From positions 1,488,001-1,552,000 of the forward strand of contig NZ_AP024713.1 of the NCBI RefSeq assembly GCF_019702925.1: 64,000 nt of DNA, in the 5' to 3' direction. The stretch comes from Campylobacter sp. 19-13652 (GTDB lineage: Bacteria; Campylobacterota; Campylobacteria; Campylobacterales; Campylobacteraceae). Below are positions 18,149 through 25,361 of this stretch, one piece after another. Position numbers and translations under genes: made by a program. The notes beneath the pieces are model-generated. The model was not told the origin of the DNA, did not search any database, and saw only the letters and a program-made list of their open reading frames with translations. Each line of letters begins with the position of its first letter. The stretch's first letter is position 1.

Positions 18149-19368
18149 CGGCTCTACAAATAGACAAGGCAAAACCGCAAGCCAAAGAATACAAAATCAA
18201 CGACAGCGACAGACTTTACATTGAAATAAGACCGACAGGGCTTAAGCGGTGGCTTTTTGTTTTTCTAACTCCGCAGGGCAAGCGAGCCAAATTAACCCTA
18301 GGACGCTACCCAGCCTTAAGCATAGCCGACGCTAGAAAAAAGCGAGATGAAGCGGTGAATTTATTAAATAACGGCATAGACCCAAGAGAGCACGCAAAAG
18401 AGCAAGAAAAAGCCGAGCAGTTAAAAGAGCTTAGCACGCTAGGCAGGGTATTTAACGAGTGGAGCGAGTATCAAGGCGGAGAAGCAGTTACTAAACACCG
18501 CAGGCTTAGGCGTGCAGGGTGGCTACTTAATGAATTTAAAGAGCGTCCCATTAGCGAGATTAAAAAAGCCGACATCATAAGACATCTCGAGCTAGTCGCC
18601 AGCGAGCTAAATAACGATAGTGCAAACCGCCTACACCAAGACCTAAACAGCCTTTACCGCTACGCCTGCACCAAAGACTACACCGAGCATAACATCATCG
18701 CCGACTTTGATAAGAGAGTGTTTTTAAAAGCTCACATCTCAAAGCCCCTGCCAGCTATCACGGACGAGACGACTTTTAGCGAGCTTTGCAGGGCTATCTA
18801 CGCACACCGCCCCACAAATGCAAGCGTTAAAAACGCCCTAAAGCTCATTTTGCACTTGCCACTACGCAACACAAGCCTAATAAGCCTAAAATGGGACTAC
18901 GTCGACTTTGACCGCCGTATTTTAAGCGTCCCGCGCGAGAATATGAAAGGCGGGCGAATGGCTAAAAGTGCTTTAAAAGATGATTTTAAGCTCCCGCTTT
19001 CGGCTGAGGTAGTGGCGATTTTGCAGGCTCAAAAATTACATAGCAAGAATGAATTTATTTTCTCCAGCCAGCAAGGGCAAGCCCACATCAAGGGCGAGAG
19101 CCTAAATAACGCACTTATCCGCCTAGGCTTTGGCGATGAGAGCAGGGGCAGGAAACAGACGGCTCACTCTTTTCGCTCGAGCTTTTCAAGCATAGCCAGC
19201 GACCACGCAAGCGAGCACCAAGCCAGCGAGCAGACTATTGAAAAAGCCCTCGACCACGCCGAACGCAACGAAGTAAAGGCGGTTTATTCACGAAGCGAGC
19301 GACTAAACGAGCTAAGCAGGCTTTTAGAGTGGTGGAGCGGGTTTATTTTAAGCCAGTTAGAAATGTGA
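18142..19368 (+). CDS. int: Tyrosine-type site-specific integrase
   Basis: A 408-residue P4-like integrase: N-terminal DUF4102 arm domain (1-90), SAM-like core-binding domain (about 100-195), catalytic domain (about 205-395). Catalytic residues visible: first Arg in ILHLPLRNTSLISLKWDYV, His-x-x-Arg in TAHSFRSSFSSIA, second His in ALDHAERN and the nucleophile Tyr in VKAVYSRSERL. It lies close to the tRNA-Ser end, as expected of the enzyme that recombines the 17-bp att cores. Confidence 0.93.
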   Translation: MLTALQIDKAKPQAKEYKINDSDRLYIEIRPTGLKRWLFVFLTPQGKRAKLTLGRYPALSIADARKKRDEAVNLLNNGIDPREHAKEQEKAEQLKELSTLGRVFNEWSEYQGGEAVTKHRRLRRAGWLLNEFKERPISEIKKADIIRHLELVASELNNDSANRLHQDLNSLYRYACTKDYTEHNIIADFDKRVFLKAHISKPLPAITDETTFSELCRAIYAHRPTNASVKNALKLILHLPLRNTSLISLKWDYVDFDRRILSVPRENMKGGRMAKSALKDDFKLPLSAEVVAILQAQKLHSKNEFIFSSQQGQAHIKGESLNNALIRLGFGDESRGRKQTAHSFRSSFSSIASDHASEHQASEQTIEKALDHAERNEVKAVYSRSERLNELSRLLEWWSGFILSQLEM

Positions 19369-19397
19369 AAGAAAATAAATTTAAAGAAAGGTAGAAA

Positions 19398-20036
19398 ATG
19401 GCTCAAGACATAGATAAAAGAATAGATAAGCAAAACGAAAAAGAAGCGGAGCAAAACGAGAAAATAAGGCACCTATTAAAAGAAATGATAACATTTTGCA
19501 CTTACAAATCAGACAATAAGAATATTGTGGCTGCAAAAGCGGAAATAAGAACTTTCCTTGAGTATATTTTACTAGGCAACGAGGAGGGCGAAATATTTTT
19601 AAGTGATTTCGTCCCTTTCTTAAAAATCGCAAAATATGAATATACAAAATATAAGCTTTTTATTGATTTTGAGAATTTTGTAGTTAGACTTTTGGCAGTA
19701 AAGGATACTTCTGAAAGATTTGAATTTATACAATTAGAAAATCTTAAAAAGGGGTTTAGTTTATTAAAAACAGCTTTAACATATAAGGTTAGCTCTGAGC
19801 TTTGTCTTTCACTCGAGGAGCTGGAGAAGGAAAGCTATGACCGCTACCAATATATCATAAATGAGTATGAGGCTTTTTACAAAGACAGAAATCCAGCAAA
19901 AGCTAGGCAAGATTTTAATAATGCAATGCTTGAACTTTGCGAGCTTTACAAAATTGACGCTAAAGAAGCATTTGGCAAAAATGGCACTTTGGCAACTAAA
20001 ATTCAAAAATATTTTTTGCCAAATTTAAAAGATTAA
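19398..20036 (+). CDS. Unknown 212-residue helical protein of the element
   Basis: Soluble, highly charged, mostly helical protein. Residues 1-45 are a Lys/Glu/Asp-rich likely coiled coil (DKRIDKQNEKEAEQNEKI). No motif I recognise. AAGAAAGGTAGAAA precedes the ATG, 29 bases after the integrase stop. The leader downstream carries the first copy of a 25-bp repeat. Confidence 0.6.
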   Translation: MAQDIDKRIDKQNEKEAEQNEKIRHLLKEMITFCTYKSDNKNIVAAKAEIRTFLEYILLGNEEGEIFLSDFVPFLKIAKYEYTKYKLFIDFENFVVRLLAVKDTSERFEFIQLENLKKGFSLLKTALTYKVSSELCLSLEELEKESYDRYQYIINEYEAFYKDRNPAKARQDFNNAMLELCELYKIDAKEAFGKNGTLATKIQKYFLPNLKD

Positions 20037-20174
20037 AAAACTTGTCGGAAAATTTTTTCCGACATAATAAAAGTCCGTTATTTTGGGGCTTTTAGAGCAA
20101 TACCACACAAGCAAAGCAGACCAAAAAACCCACAAAACAGCAATTTTTTAAAACTTGTCGGAAAATTTTTTCCG
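20037..20174. repeat. Pair of 25-bp direct repeats containing a dyad
   Basis: AAAACTTGTCGG followed by AAAATTTTTTCCG occurs at 20037-20061 and 20150-20174. In the first copy the dyad TGTCGGAAAA / TTTTCCGACA is complete; in the second the right arm diverges after CCG. They lie in the 245-base gap (20037-20281) before the AlpA-like gene and are likely operator or replication-type sites. Confidence 0.6.
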
Positions 20175-20281
20175 TTGAAAAACTCCCGCAAAATCCGCAT
20201 AATTCTCCCATCGCTTTGCAGTGTTTCAGATTTTCGCAATCAAACCATCAAAGCGAAATTTAATCCACAAGGGGGAACCCA

Positions 20282-20500
20282 ATGGCATACAAGCCAAGCA
20301 TTAATCTTGACGCGATAGAGCCCGTTACAATCAGGGCAGGACAGGCAGGACGCTACTACGGCGTAAGTAGGGCGACAATATGGCGATACGCAAAGGAGGG
20401 CTATTTTAAAGCTATGAAAATATCGCCTTGCGTTACGCTATTTAGCAAAAAAGAGCTTGACGCATTTTTCTTAAAAGGGGGCGTAAATGAAAGCAAGTAA
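20282..20500 (+). CDS. AlpA-like helix-turn-helix regulator
   Basis: A 72-residue protein with a MerR/AlpA-type wHTH (AGQAGRYYGVSRATIWRYAKEGYF; TLFSKKELDAFF). AlpA-like proteins on P4-type elements act as excisionase or activator of the integrase. AAGGGGGAACCCA precedes the ATG. It heads a run of overlapping small genes and sits behind the direct-repeat region it may bind. Confidence 0.72.
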   Translation: MAYKPSINLDAIEPVTIRAGQAGRYYGVSRATIWRYAKEGYFKAMKISPCVTLFSKKELDAFFLKGGVNESK

Positions 20501-20789
20501 ACAAGCTTTCAAACGCTGGGAAATACTCCAGCAAATTTACATCTATCACGGGCTAGGCGCAGTATTTGACGCCGATTTGTGTTGTGGCGAGTATGGCATA
20601 GACCTTTTAAGCCTAAAGCGTGGCAAGCATTATGACATCAGCCACGGCGTAAGCGTATCAGAAAGTGGGATAAAGCCAGAAGCTAGCATTTATTTCACAG
20701 CTAAGGGCATAAAAAAGCTACTTAAGAGCAATGAAGCAATGCAAGCACGCATAAACGAGCTTTGGGCGGAGTACTTAAAAGATGAGTGA
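20487..20789 (+). CDS. Unknown 100-residue element protein
   Basis: Small soluble protein overlapping the AlpA-like gene by 14 bases and the next gene by 8, so part of one operon. AAAAGGGGGCGTAA lies before the ATG. The ending (KKLLKSNEAMQARINELWAEYL) is helical. No family recognised. Confidence 0.6.
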   Translation: MKASKQAFKRWEILQQIYIYHGLGAVFDADLCCGEYGIDLLSLKRGKHYDISHGVSVSESGIKPEASIYFTAKGIKKLLKSNEAMQARINELWAEYLKDE

Positions 20790-20997
20790 GCCTGCAAACT
20801 CGATAATGCTTAGCTCCGAGCAAGCCACAGCCAAAGCCCAAAGAAAAGCCTTTAATAAGCACCTTTTAGCTTATGGGGCTAAGCGGGCAGATTTTGCTAG
20901 CGACGGGGCTTTTAATTGTGCTTTTGATTTGTTTTTAAAAATGCAAGTGGCTAGTGAGAGCTTAAAAGAGCTAGAAAAAAAGTTGGGGATAAGATAA
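20782..20997 (+). CDS. Unknown 71-residue element protein
   Basis: Small helical protein (KAQRKAFNKHLLAYGAKRAD; SESLKELEKKLGIR). It starts inside the end of the previous gene. Reading frame and codon use resemble its neighbours. No function assigned. Confidence 0.5.
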   Translation: MSEPANSIMLSSEQATAKAQRKAFNKHLLAYGAKRADFASDGAFNCAFDLFLKMQVASESLKELEKKLGIR

Positions 20998-21012
20998 AAG
21001 CCCCCTTACTAA

Positions 21013-21076
21013 GACTACAAAGCAAGAGAGCAAACAAAAAAGCAAATTGATTATCTCTAAATTTAGCTTTGTAGTC
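21013..21076 (+). other. Leader stem-loop before 21099 gene
   Basis: Arms GACTACAAAGC (21013-21023) and GCTTTGTAGTC (21066-21076), 11-bp perfect, ending 22 bases before the next ATG. It could be a terminator or a translational control hairpin; no strong T run follows. Confidence 0.45.
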
Positions 21077-21098
21077 CTTTAAATTTTAAGGACCAATT

Positions 21099-21359
21099 AT
21101 GTCAGTAAAATTAACACACAAAACAAGATTAATCCGCCTAATGCTTGAGCGTGGCGAGATAACAGCCAGCCAAGTAACAGGCATATCAAATCCAAATGTT
21201 TATTTTGTTGAGCTAGAGCGGGCGGGCATATGCCAACACCGAGAGGGCATAATAGGCAACGCAAGAGTAAGGTGGCGAAGCATAAAGGACATCAACAAGG
21301 CAAAAGCCTTTTTAACCCAGCAAAAAGTGGCAAATCCTACGCCCCAACAAGGGCAATAA
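21099..21359 (+). CDS. Small winged-helix-like protein
   Basis: An 86-residue basic protein with a helix-turn-helix look (THKTRLIRLMLERGEITASQ, then NPNVYFVELERAGICQHREG). It sits 6 bases before the Rep-like gene. A role in replication or its control is a guess from position. Confidence 0.55.
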   Translation: MSVKLTHKTRLIRLMLERGEITASQVTGISNPNVYFVELERAGICQHREGIIGNARVRWRSIKDINKAKAFLTQQKVANPTPQQGQ

Positions 21360-21365
21360 CGCCCG

Positions 21366-22436
21366 ATGATACGGGCGGGGATAGCTAGCCAAAAAGCTCC
21401 CCGCCAAAGAAAACCCACCCCCAAAACTGTTTCAAACAAAAGCAAAAATAATCATACAAACGCAAAACCCCAAAACCCAAGCCAAACCCCAGTTTTAAAT
21501 ATTGACAGCTTAGCCCTTGAGCTTGATAGCTCACAACTTGAGGCGTTAAAATCTGTGGGCGTAGTCGTAGAGCATAAGAGCATAGGAGAGTTTAACGCCG
21601 ATGAGGTAAAAGCCCTAGCCAAAAAAGAGAGGCTAAACGCAAAAGCCTATGACTACCTAGGGACATACCACACAAAGCGGGGGATAAGCTGCCTAATCAC
21701 AAAGCACAAGCGGGCGAAGTCTTTTAAACTCACTTTTAAAGGGCTAGCACAATACAGCCAGACAAGCGAGCTAATGCGGACTGACCTCATCGAAGTCTTA
21801 AAGCTAATAGACAAAGCAGGCAAGGACGTGAAACTTGCACGCCTAGACATAGCCCTAGACACGCCACGTCTAGCGAGCAAAGACAACGCCCAAATAGCCA
21901 AAAACACAAAGCGAGAGGCGTTTAAATTTAAAAACACGACATATTTTAAGACCCCAGCCGAAAAAGCACGCCATAAACGCACAAATGAGCGATTAGACAT
22001 CAAAACTTATGCAAAGCCATACGCAGGTATTAGTCGCCTTGAGTTTTGTTTTAAAGGCTCGTTTTTTAGCTCTAAATCAACAGCCCTTAAAAGAGTGCAA
22101 AAGACCATAGTAAAAGCGAGCAAAAACACAAGCTTTAGCAAGGCAGATTTAAGCTCTTTAAGCTTTGATATTTTTGCCCCTAATAAGTTAATCGATTATT
22201 TTTCTGCTTATACCCAGCCAAAACGCCGACCAGTGCGGGCTTGTGAGCAGTTTTTAAGCTTAGCAAAAACTAGCCCAAAATCAAAGCTTTTAAAGCCTGT
22301 TTTTAAAGCCAAATCCGCAAAGAAAATCAAGCCTAGCAAGAAAGGGTTTAAAAAGCTAAGATTTAGCAATAAATTTAACCTCCAAAAAGCAAAAATAACA
22401 CCCAAACCCAAGCAAACAATAAACGCACCACCATAA
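21366..22436 (+). CDS. Rep-like protein (putative rolling-circle/filamentous-phage type initiator)
   Basis: A 356-residue, very basic protein. After about 45 low-complexity residues comes a domain with features of Rep_trans/inovirus initiators: GTYHTKRGISCLITKH, LARLDIALDTPRL (the R-x-D-x-A-x-D strand) and YAGISRLEFCFKG (the RxE strand). Candidate catalytic tyrosines occur in KTYAKPYAG. The C-terminal 90 residues are Lys-rich. A nested 63-base hairpin follows its stop. Assignment is by motif pattern only; a structural search would settle it. Genuine protein status is strong, family moderate. Confidence 0.55.
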   Translation: MIRAGIASQKAPRQRKPTPKTVSNKSKNNHTNAKPQNPSQTPVLNIDSLALELDSSQLEALKSVGVVVEHKSIGEFNADEVKALAKKERLNAKAYDYLGTYHTKRGISCLITKHKRAKSFKLTFKGLAQYSQTSELMRTDLIEVLKLIDKAGKDVKLARLDIALDTPRLASKDNAQIAKNTKREAFKFKNTTYFKTPAEKARHKRTNERLDIKTYAKPYAGISRLEFCFKGSFFSSKSTALKRVQKTIVKASKNTSFSKADLSSLSFDIFAPNKLIDYFSAYTQPKRRPVRACEQFLSLAKTSPKSKLLKPVFKAKSAKKIKPSKKGFKKLRFSNKFNLQKAKITPKPKQTINAPP

Positions 22437-22517
22437 TTTAATAGGTTCTTTTTGTGTTGTTTGCGTACAGGGGTCGTCAGTGCCGCAAAAATATTTTCTC
22501 TGTCAGGATTTTAAAAT

Positions 22518-22580
22518 TTTTGCAGACTTTAAAAAAAGTACTATTACGTAGTAATAGTAAAAATTCCAAAGTCTGCAAAA
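22518..22580. other. Nested perfect hairpin, candidate replication origin
   Basis: Outer 13-bp arms TTTTGCAGACTTT (22518-22530) and AAAGTCTGCAAAA (22568-22580) enclose a second perfect 9-bp hairpin TACTATTAC-GTA-GTAATAGTA (22539-22559). It lies just downstream of the Rep-like gene in the 235-base gap before hicA. The form suits a rolling-circle origin or single-strand origin. A plain terminator is less likely because no T run follows. Confidence 0.5.
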
Positions 22581-22671
22581 GTGGCAGGTTTAGCCAAATC
22601 CAGCAAACAAAACCGCCATAAGCAAAGCCAAAGCCAAAAATAAGTATGATACTACGCATAAAGGAAAGAGA

Positions 22672-22899
22672 GTGAGCCAATTAGATAAGCTTATTAAAGA
22701 GCTAGAAAATAACCCAACCAACGCAAGATTTGAGGATATTAAAAAACTGCTTGAGCGAGTGGGGTATGTAGCGTCAAATAATGCGACTTCGCATTGGCAG
22801 TTTAGAAAACTTGGGAAAGATACAATCACCATACCATACAAAAAACCAGTAAAAGCCTGCTACGTAAAAACCGCACTAAAAGCCATAAAAGGGGAGTAG
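22672..22899 (+). CDS. hicA: HicA-family mRNA interferase toxin
   Basis: A 75-residue dsRBD-like toxin from GTG 22672 (AAAGGAAAGAGA upstream). The catalytic His sits in NNATSHWQFRKLGKDTITIP, with the usual following strand; an N-terminal helix (LIKELENNPTNARFEDIKKLL) is as in the longer HicA subgroup. Translation-dependent mRNA cleavage is blocked by HicB. The stop abuts the hicB ATG. Confidence 0.85.
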   Translation: MSQLDKLIKELENNPTNARFEDIKKLLERVGYVASNNATSHWQFRKLGKDTITIPYKKPVKACYVKTALKAIKGE

Positions 22900-23247
22900 A
22901 TGAAAGACCTAAACTATTATTTAAATTTGCCATATGAGATTATCGTCCGTCCGCTTGATGAGGGTGGTGGGTATTATGCTTATTATCGTGATTTTCCAGG
23001 CATTATGGGGGACGGCGAGAGCTATGCCGAGGCGATTGAGGATGTTAAAAAAGCCTTTGCTTTTGTCATTGAAACAGACTTAAAAGAGGGGCTAAGCATA
23101 AAAGAGCCAACTGACCCACTAAACGACCCAAGCGTAAGAATAAATATTACAATGCCTAAAAGCGTGCTTGAAGCGATTGACAGAGTGAGTAAAAACCGCT
23201 CAAAGTATCTTACCACGCTAGTAAGGGCGGATTTGGCTTTGGCTTAA
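22900..23247 (+). CDS. hicB: HicB-family antitoxin
   Basis: A 115-residue partner of HicA. The N-terminal partial RNase H fold is seen (YYAYYRDFPGIMGDGESYAEAIEDVKKA, the HicB signature), with a C-terminal ribbon-helix-helix-like DNA-binding part (VRINITMPKSVLEAIDRVSK). It follows hicA directly and would repress the operon. It probably stabilises the element. Confidence 0.88.
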   Translation: MKDLNYYLNLPYEIIVRPLDEGGGYYAYYRDFPGIMGDGESYAEAIEDVKKAFAFVIETDLKEGLSIKEPTDPLNDPSVRINITMPKSVLEAIDRVSKNRSKYLTTLVRADLALA

Positions 23248-23271
23248 AACACTTTGCCAGTTTATTTTAAT

Positions 23272-23406
23272 GGCAAAGTATTGTTTACTTTTTAACGGGT
23301 GGGGGTAGGTAAATCTCTAGGGCTTAAAACGCCGACCAAATGGGGTGTTTTGATTTTATGCGTGGGATATTTTGGCAAAGTGTTAGGCAAAGTATTGTTT
23401 ACTTTT
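23272..23406. repeat. Pair of 21-bp direct repeats with a hairpin between
   Basis: GGCAAAGTATTGTTTACTTT(T) at 23272-23292 and 23386-23406, downstream of hicB. Between them AAAACGCC / GGTGTTTT (23326-23351), with one G-U pair, followed by TTTTGATTTT, can terminate hicAB. The spacing (114) is almost that of the 20037/20150 repeats. Confidence 0.5.
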
Positions 23407-23483
23407 AAAGCACTAAGCCTAATTTTCGGCTGAGTGAATACAAAGACCCAACAGACTACAAGCCCCCAATTTCAAACTCCGCT

Positions 23484-23699
23484 TTAAAGCTCATTAATAA
23501 ATCTCCTAGCCTCATCAGCGTTAAGACTTTGCTCACCGAGCCTACTCTCTGCAATTGCCAAATCTAGCCTATCGAGATAATCCTCAATCGCTTGGGCTAG
23601 CATTTCATCAGGATTTTTATTTAGCTCCCTTGCATACTCGTTTAAGCTTGCGTAAAGCCCCATAAGGCTGACGCCTTGCACGTCTGTATTTGTCTGCAT
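23484..23699 (-). CDS. Orphan antitoxin-like protein
   Basis: A 71-residue protein, the only minus-strand gene in the element. Acidic helical C-terminus (ESRLGEQSLNADEARRFINE) and a middle helix pair (NEYARELNKNPDEMLAQAIEDYLDRLDLA) resemble ribbon-helix-helix antitoxins of the ParD/StbD kind. AAGGGGGCAAAA precedes the ATG. No toxin follows in the 230 bases downstream. Confidence 0.55.
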   Translation of the reverse strand: MQTNTDVQGVSLMGLYASLNEYARELNKNPDEMLAQAIEDYLDRLDLAIAESRLGEQSLNADEARRFINEL

Positions 23700-23860
23700 T
23701 TTTGCCCCCTTGTTTTTGCCCTTATCCTACCAGTAAAACGCTTAAAATATGTTTCATTTAGTCGCATTTAGTATCAAATTTAAAAATCAAAGCTTAAACG
23801 CAAAAAAAATAGTTTTATAAATGAAGGTAAATGACTTAAGCAAAAATCAAGAAAGATTTA

Positions 23861-23901
23861 AGCTTGCAAAAAATCGTATGCTATGATTTTGCTTGCAAGC
23901 T
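23861..23901. repeat. Inverted repeat upstream of the small membrane gene array
   Basis: AGCTTGCAA / TTGCAAGCT with inner complementarity AAATC / GATTT. It lies about 65 bases before the first small gene, within a 267-base gap (23700-23966) that otherwise holds only promoter-like AT-rich sequence. Confidence 0.5.
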
Positions 23902-23966
23902 GTTAAGACGGCTTGAGTTCTTTAACATCAAGAGAGTTTTAAGAAAAGTGCTGTTAGAATTCTGAA

Positions 23967-24122
23967 ATGACTGAATTAATCAAAAACATAGGTTTAGGCA
24001 TTTTTGTAAATGGTGCTTATGCGTGGCAGTTTTCAGACAATAGCGAGCTTGGAGCGTGGGCGGTATTTGAAGGCATTTTTTTAATGACTTCAGCAATCTA
24101 CCTACAAAGGGGGAGACAATGA
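23967..24122 (+). CDS. Tiny membrane protein A1
   Basis: A 51-residue protein with two hydrophobic stretches (NIGLGIFVNGAYAW and AVFEGIFLMTSAIYL) around an acidic loop, ending LQRGRQ. It is the first of three A-type paralogues that share GLxxxVNGxY. The Shine-Dalgarno is weak. Its TGA overlaps the ATG of B1 (ATGA). Product and frame are supported by conservation among the three copies rather than by any known family. Confidence 0.62.
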   Translation: MTELIKNIGLGIFVNGAYAWQFSDNSELGAWAVFEGIFLMTSAIYLQRGRQ

Positions 24123-24220
24123 GTAATCAAGAGCTTTTTGTAATCTTTGGGGCAGTCCTTTGCGTTTGCGTGGGATTTATGCTTGTAAGAGAGATAAGAA
24201 AGAGAAAACCGCAATATTAA
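24119..24220 (+). CDS. Tiny membrane protein B1
   Basis: A 33-residue single-helix protein (MSNQELFVIFGAVLCVCVGF..) with a basic tail (REIRKRKPQY). A strong AGGGGGAGA site lies inside the end of A1, 4-base overlap. First of three B-type paralogues: start M-x-x-[QK]-[DE], one membrane helix, basic tail with a Gln near the end. Confidence 0.6.
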   Translation: MSNQELFVIFGAVLCVCVGFMLVREIRKRKPQY

Positions 24221-24228
24221 ACTAAGCT

Positions 24229-24396
24229 ATGATAGAGCTTTTAGAGTTAGTTAAAAACATAGGCTTAGGTTTGTTTGTAAATGGTAGCTATGGCTTGCTA
24301 AATGGAGAGCTTAGCCTTGCAAACGCCTACATTACCATTAGTAGCGTTGCCATTATGGCAGGAGCATTTCACCTACAAAGGAGATTTAAGAGATGA
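24229..24396 (+). CDS. Tiny membrane protein A2
   Basis: A 55-residue paralogue of A1 (VKNIGLGLFVNGSYGLL and ITISSVAIMAGAFHL; end RRFKR). It starts 8 bases after B1 stops; ends in an ATGA overlap with B2. It shares KNIGLG[IL]FVNG[AS]Y and HLQR/YLQR with A1, clear evidence for duplication. Confidence 0.62.
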   Translation: MIELLELVKNIGLGLFVNGSYGLLNGELSLANAYITISSVAIMAGAFHLQRRFKR

Positions 24397-24497
24397 CAGG
24401 ACAAGACATTATCTTAGCTTTAACCACAGCTTGCCTGCTTTTTGTGGGCTATGGCTTTGTGAAATTAAAGCTACAAGAAAGAAAAGCCCAGCACTAA
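24393..24497 (+). CDS. Tiny membrane protein B2
   Basis: A 34-residue single-helix protein (TGQDIILALTTACLLFVGYG) with a basic tail (KLKLQERKAQH). AAAGGAG is 10 bases upstream within A2. Paralogue of B1 and B3. Confidence 0.6.
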   Translation: MTGQDIILALTTACLLFVGYGFVKLKLQERKAQH

Positions 24498-24573
24498 AAT
24501 TTTAAATCTCTCTTGACTTAAGGCGAGTTCTTTAAAATGGGGGTTGTTAAAAATTAGTTTTGGCTTTGGTATT

Positions 24574-24711
24574 ATGGAAGCAATAAGAGCAGTTTTTTAC
24601 GGACTTATCGTAAATGGAATTTATGACGTGCTACACGACGACTTAAGCGACCTTAGAGCGTGGTTTTTAGTCGTGGCTAGCGCATACATCATCAATAAAA
24701 TAAGGGGCTAA
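24574..24711 (+). CDS. Tiny membrane protein A3
   Basis: A 45-residue diverged A paralogue (AVFYGLIVNGIYDVL, acidic loop HDDLSDL, then WFLVVASAYIINKI). It is separated from B2 by 76 bases containing a second copy of GAGTTCTTTAA (24525-24535; first copy 23915-23925). Confidence 0.6.
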   Translation: MEAIRAVFYGLIVNGIYDVLHDDLSDLRAWFLVVASAYIINKIRG

Positions 24712-24712
24712 A

Positions 24713-24814
24713 ATGGACGGAAAAGACTTAGCAGTCATTTTTACGCTAATAATGGCGGTTTATGTAACATTCTTTTACAAAAAGAAAGAAAAACCAAAGG
24801 ACGCCCAAAACTAG
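24713..24814 (+). CDS. Tiny membrane protein B3
   Basis: A 33-residue B paralogue (MDGKDLAVIFTLIMAVYV..), basic tail YKKKEKPKDAQN. TAAGGGGC is just upstream; one base separates it from the A3 stop. Confidence 0.58.
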   Translation: MDGKDLAVIFTLIMAVYVTFFYKKKEKPKDAQN

Positions 24815-24863
24815 CCTAATACGACCCCTTTTTAAAAGATAAATTTAAATCAAAGGGGGTATT

Positions 24864-25131
24864 ATGAAAACCACACAACAAACATCACAGACAATCCACG
24901 CCCAAAATATGGGGGGGGGGGGGGACAAGCGACCCCAATCACCAAAAGCAACTTGAGAGATTTAGCAAGCTTTTAGACAAGTACAAAATTAACGATGACA
25001 ACGAAAATCGATCTTACGCCGTCTTAGATTTGGCGTTTGATTTATTTTGTTCGCTAGATAATTACATTCAAAACGTCAAAGCACGAGACGAGCGAGTAAT
25101 TAAAATTTTAAAAGAAGCATACAACGAATAA
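24864..25131 (+). CDS. Poly-G phase-variable small gene, OFF in this sequence
   Basis: ATG 24864 (AAAGGGGGT upstream) opens MKTTQQTSQTIHAQNM and enters a 14-G run. With 14 G it continues GGGGDKRPQ and stops at TGA about 33 bases past the tract. With 13 or 16 G it would read GGGGTSDPNHQKQLERF and run to TAA 25131, an 88-residue product with a helical C-terminus (LERFSKLLDKYKI; VLDLAFDLFCSLDNYI; VIKILKEAYNE). It is unknown in function. Long G tracts of this kind are contingency switches in Campylobacter; the tract length could also be mis-assembled. Confidence 0.68.
24911..24924 (+). repeat. G14 homopolymer tract
   Basis: Fourteen consecutive G inside the coding region starting at 24864. A slipped-strand site; frame logic is given in that entry. 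Confidence 0.85.
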
Positions 25132-25152
25132 CCGCCCAAAAGCGTTAAATTT

Positions 25153-25175
25153 GCCCCATTTGTAATATTTGGGGC
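25153..25175. terminator. Weak hairpin at the right end of the element
   Basis: GCCCCA / TGGGGC with an 11-base loop, 22 bases after the phase-variable frame. The rest of the gap 25132-25496 holds attR and the promoter region of the ABC transporter; no further gene is seen. Confidence 0.4.
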
Positions 25176-25361
25176 AGACGCCTAATTTAAAGCCCTATTT
25201 ATCAAGCTTGCCCCACTGCTTTAAAGCATTTGGCAAAAACTCCAAAACTTTCTAAGCGTTTGCAATTTGTAACCCTATCTGTAACCTTGCACCCATTTTC
25301 ACAAACCTTAAACACCACAAAATCCCGTAAAATACGAAATTTGAAAGCCATATGGTGTAAC

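Noticed and set aside
20037-23406. Direct repeats in the element as a CRISPR array
   Set aside because: Only two copies of each, different sequences, and about 113-base spacing containing no spacer-like regular units.
24302-24505. 67-codon plus-strand frame overlapping A2 and B2
   Set aside because: The A and B frames are conserved among three copies and have coupled starts; this frame is not conserved in the other copies.
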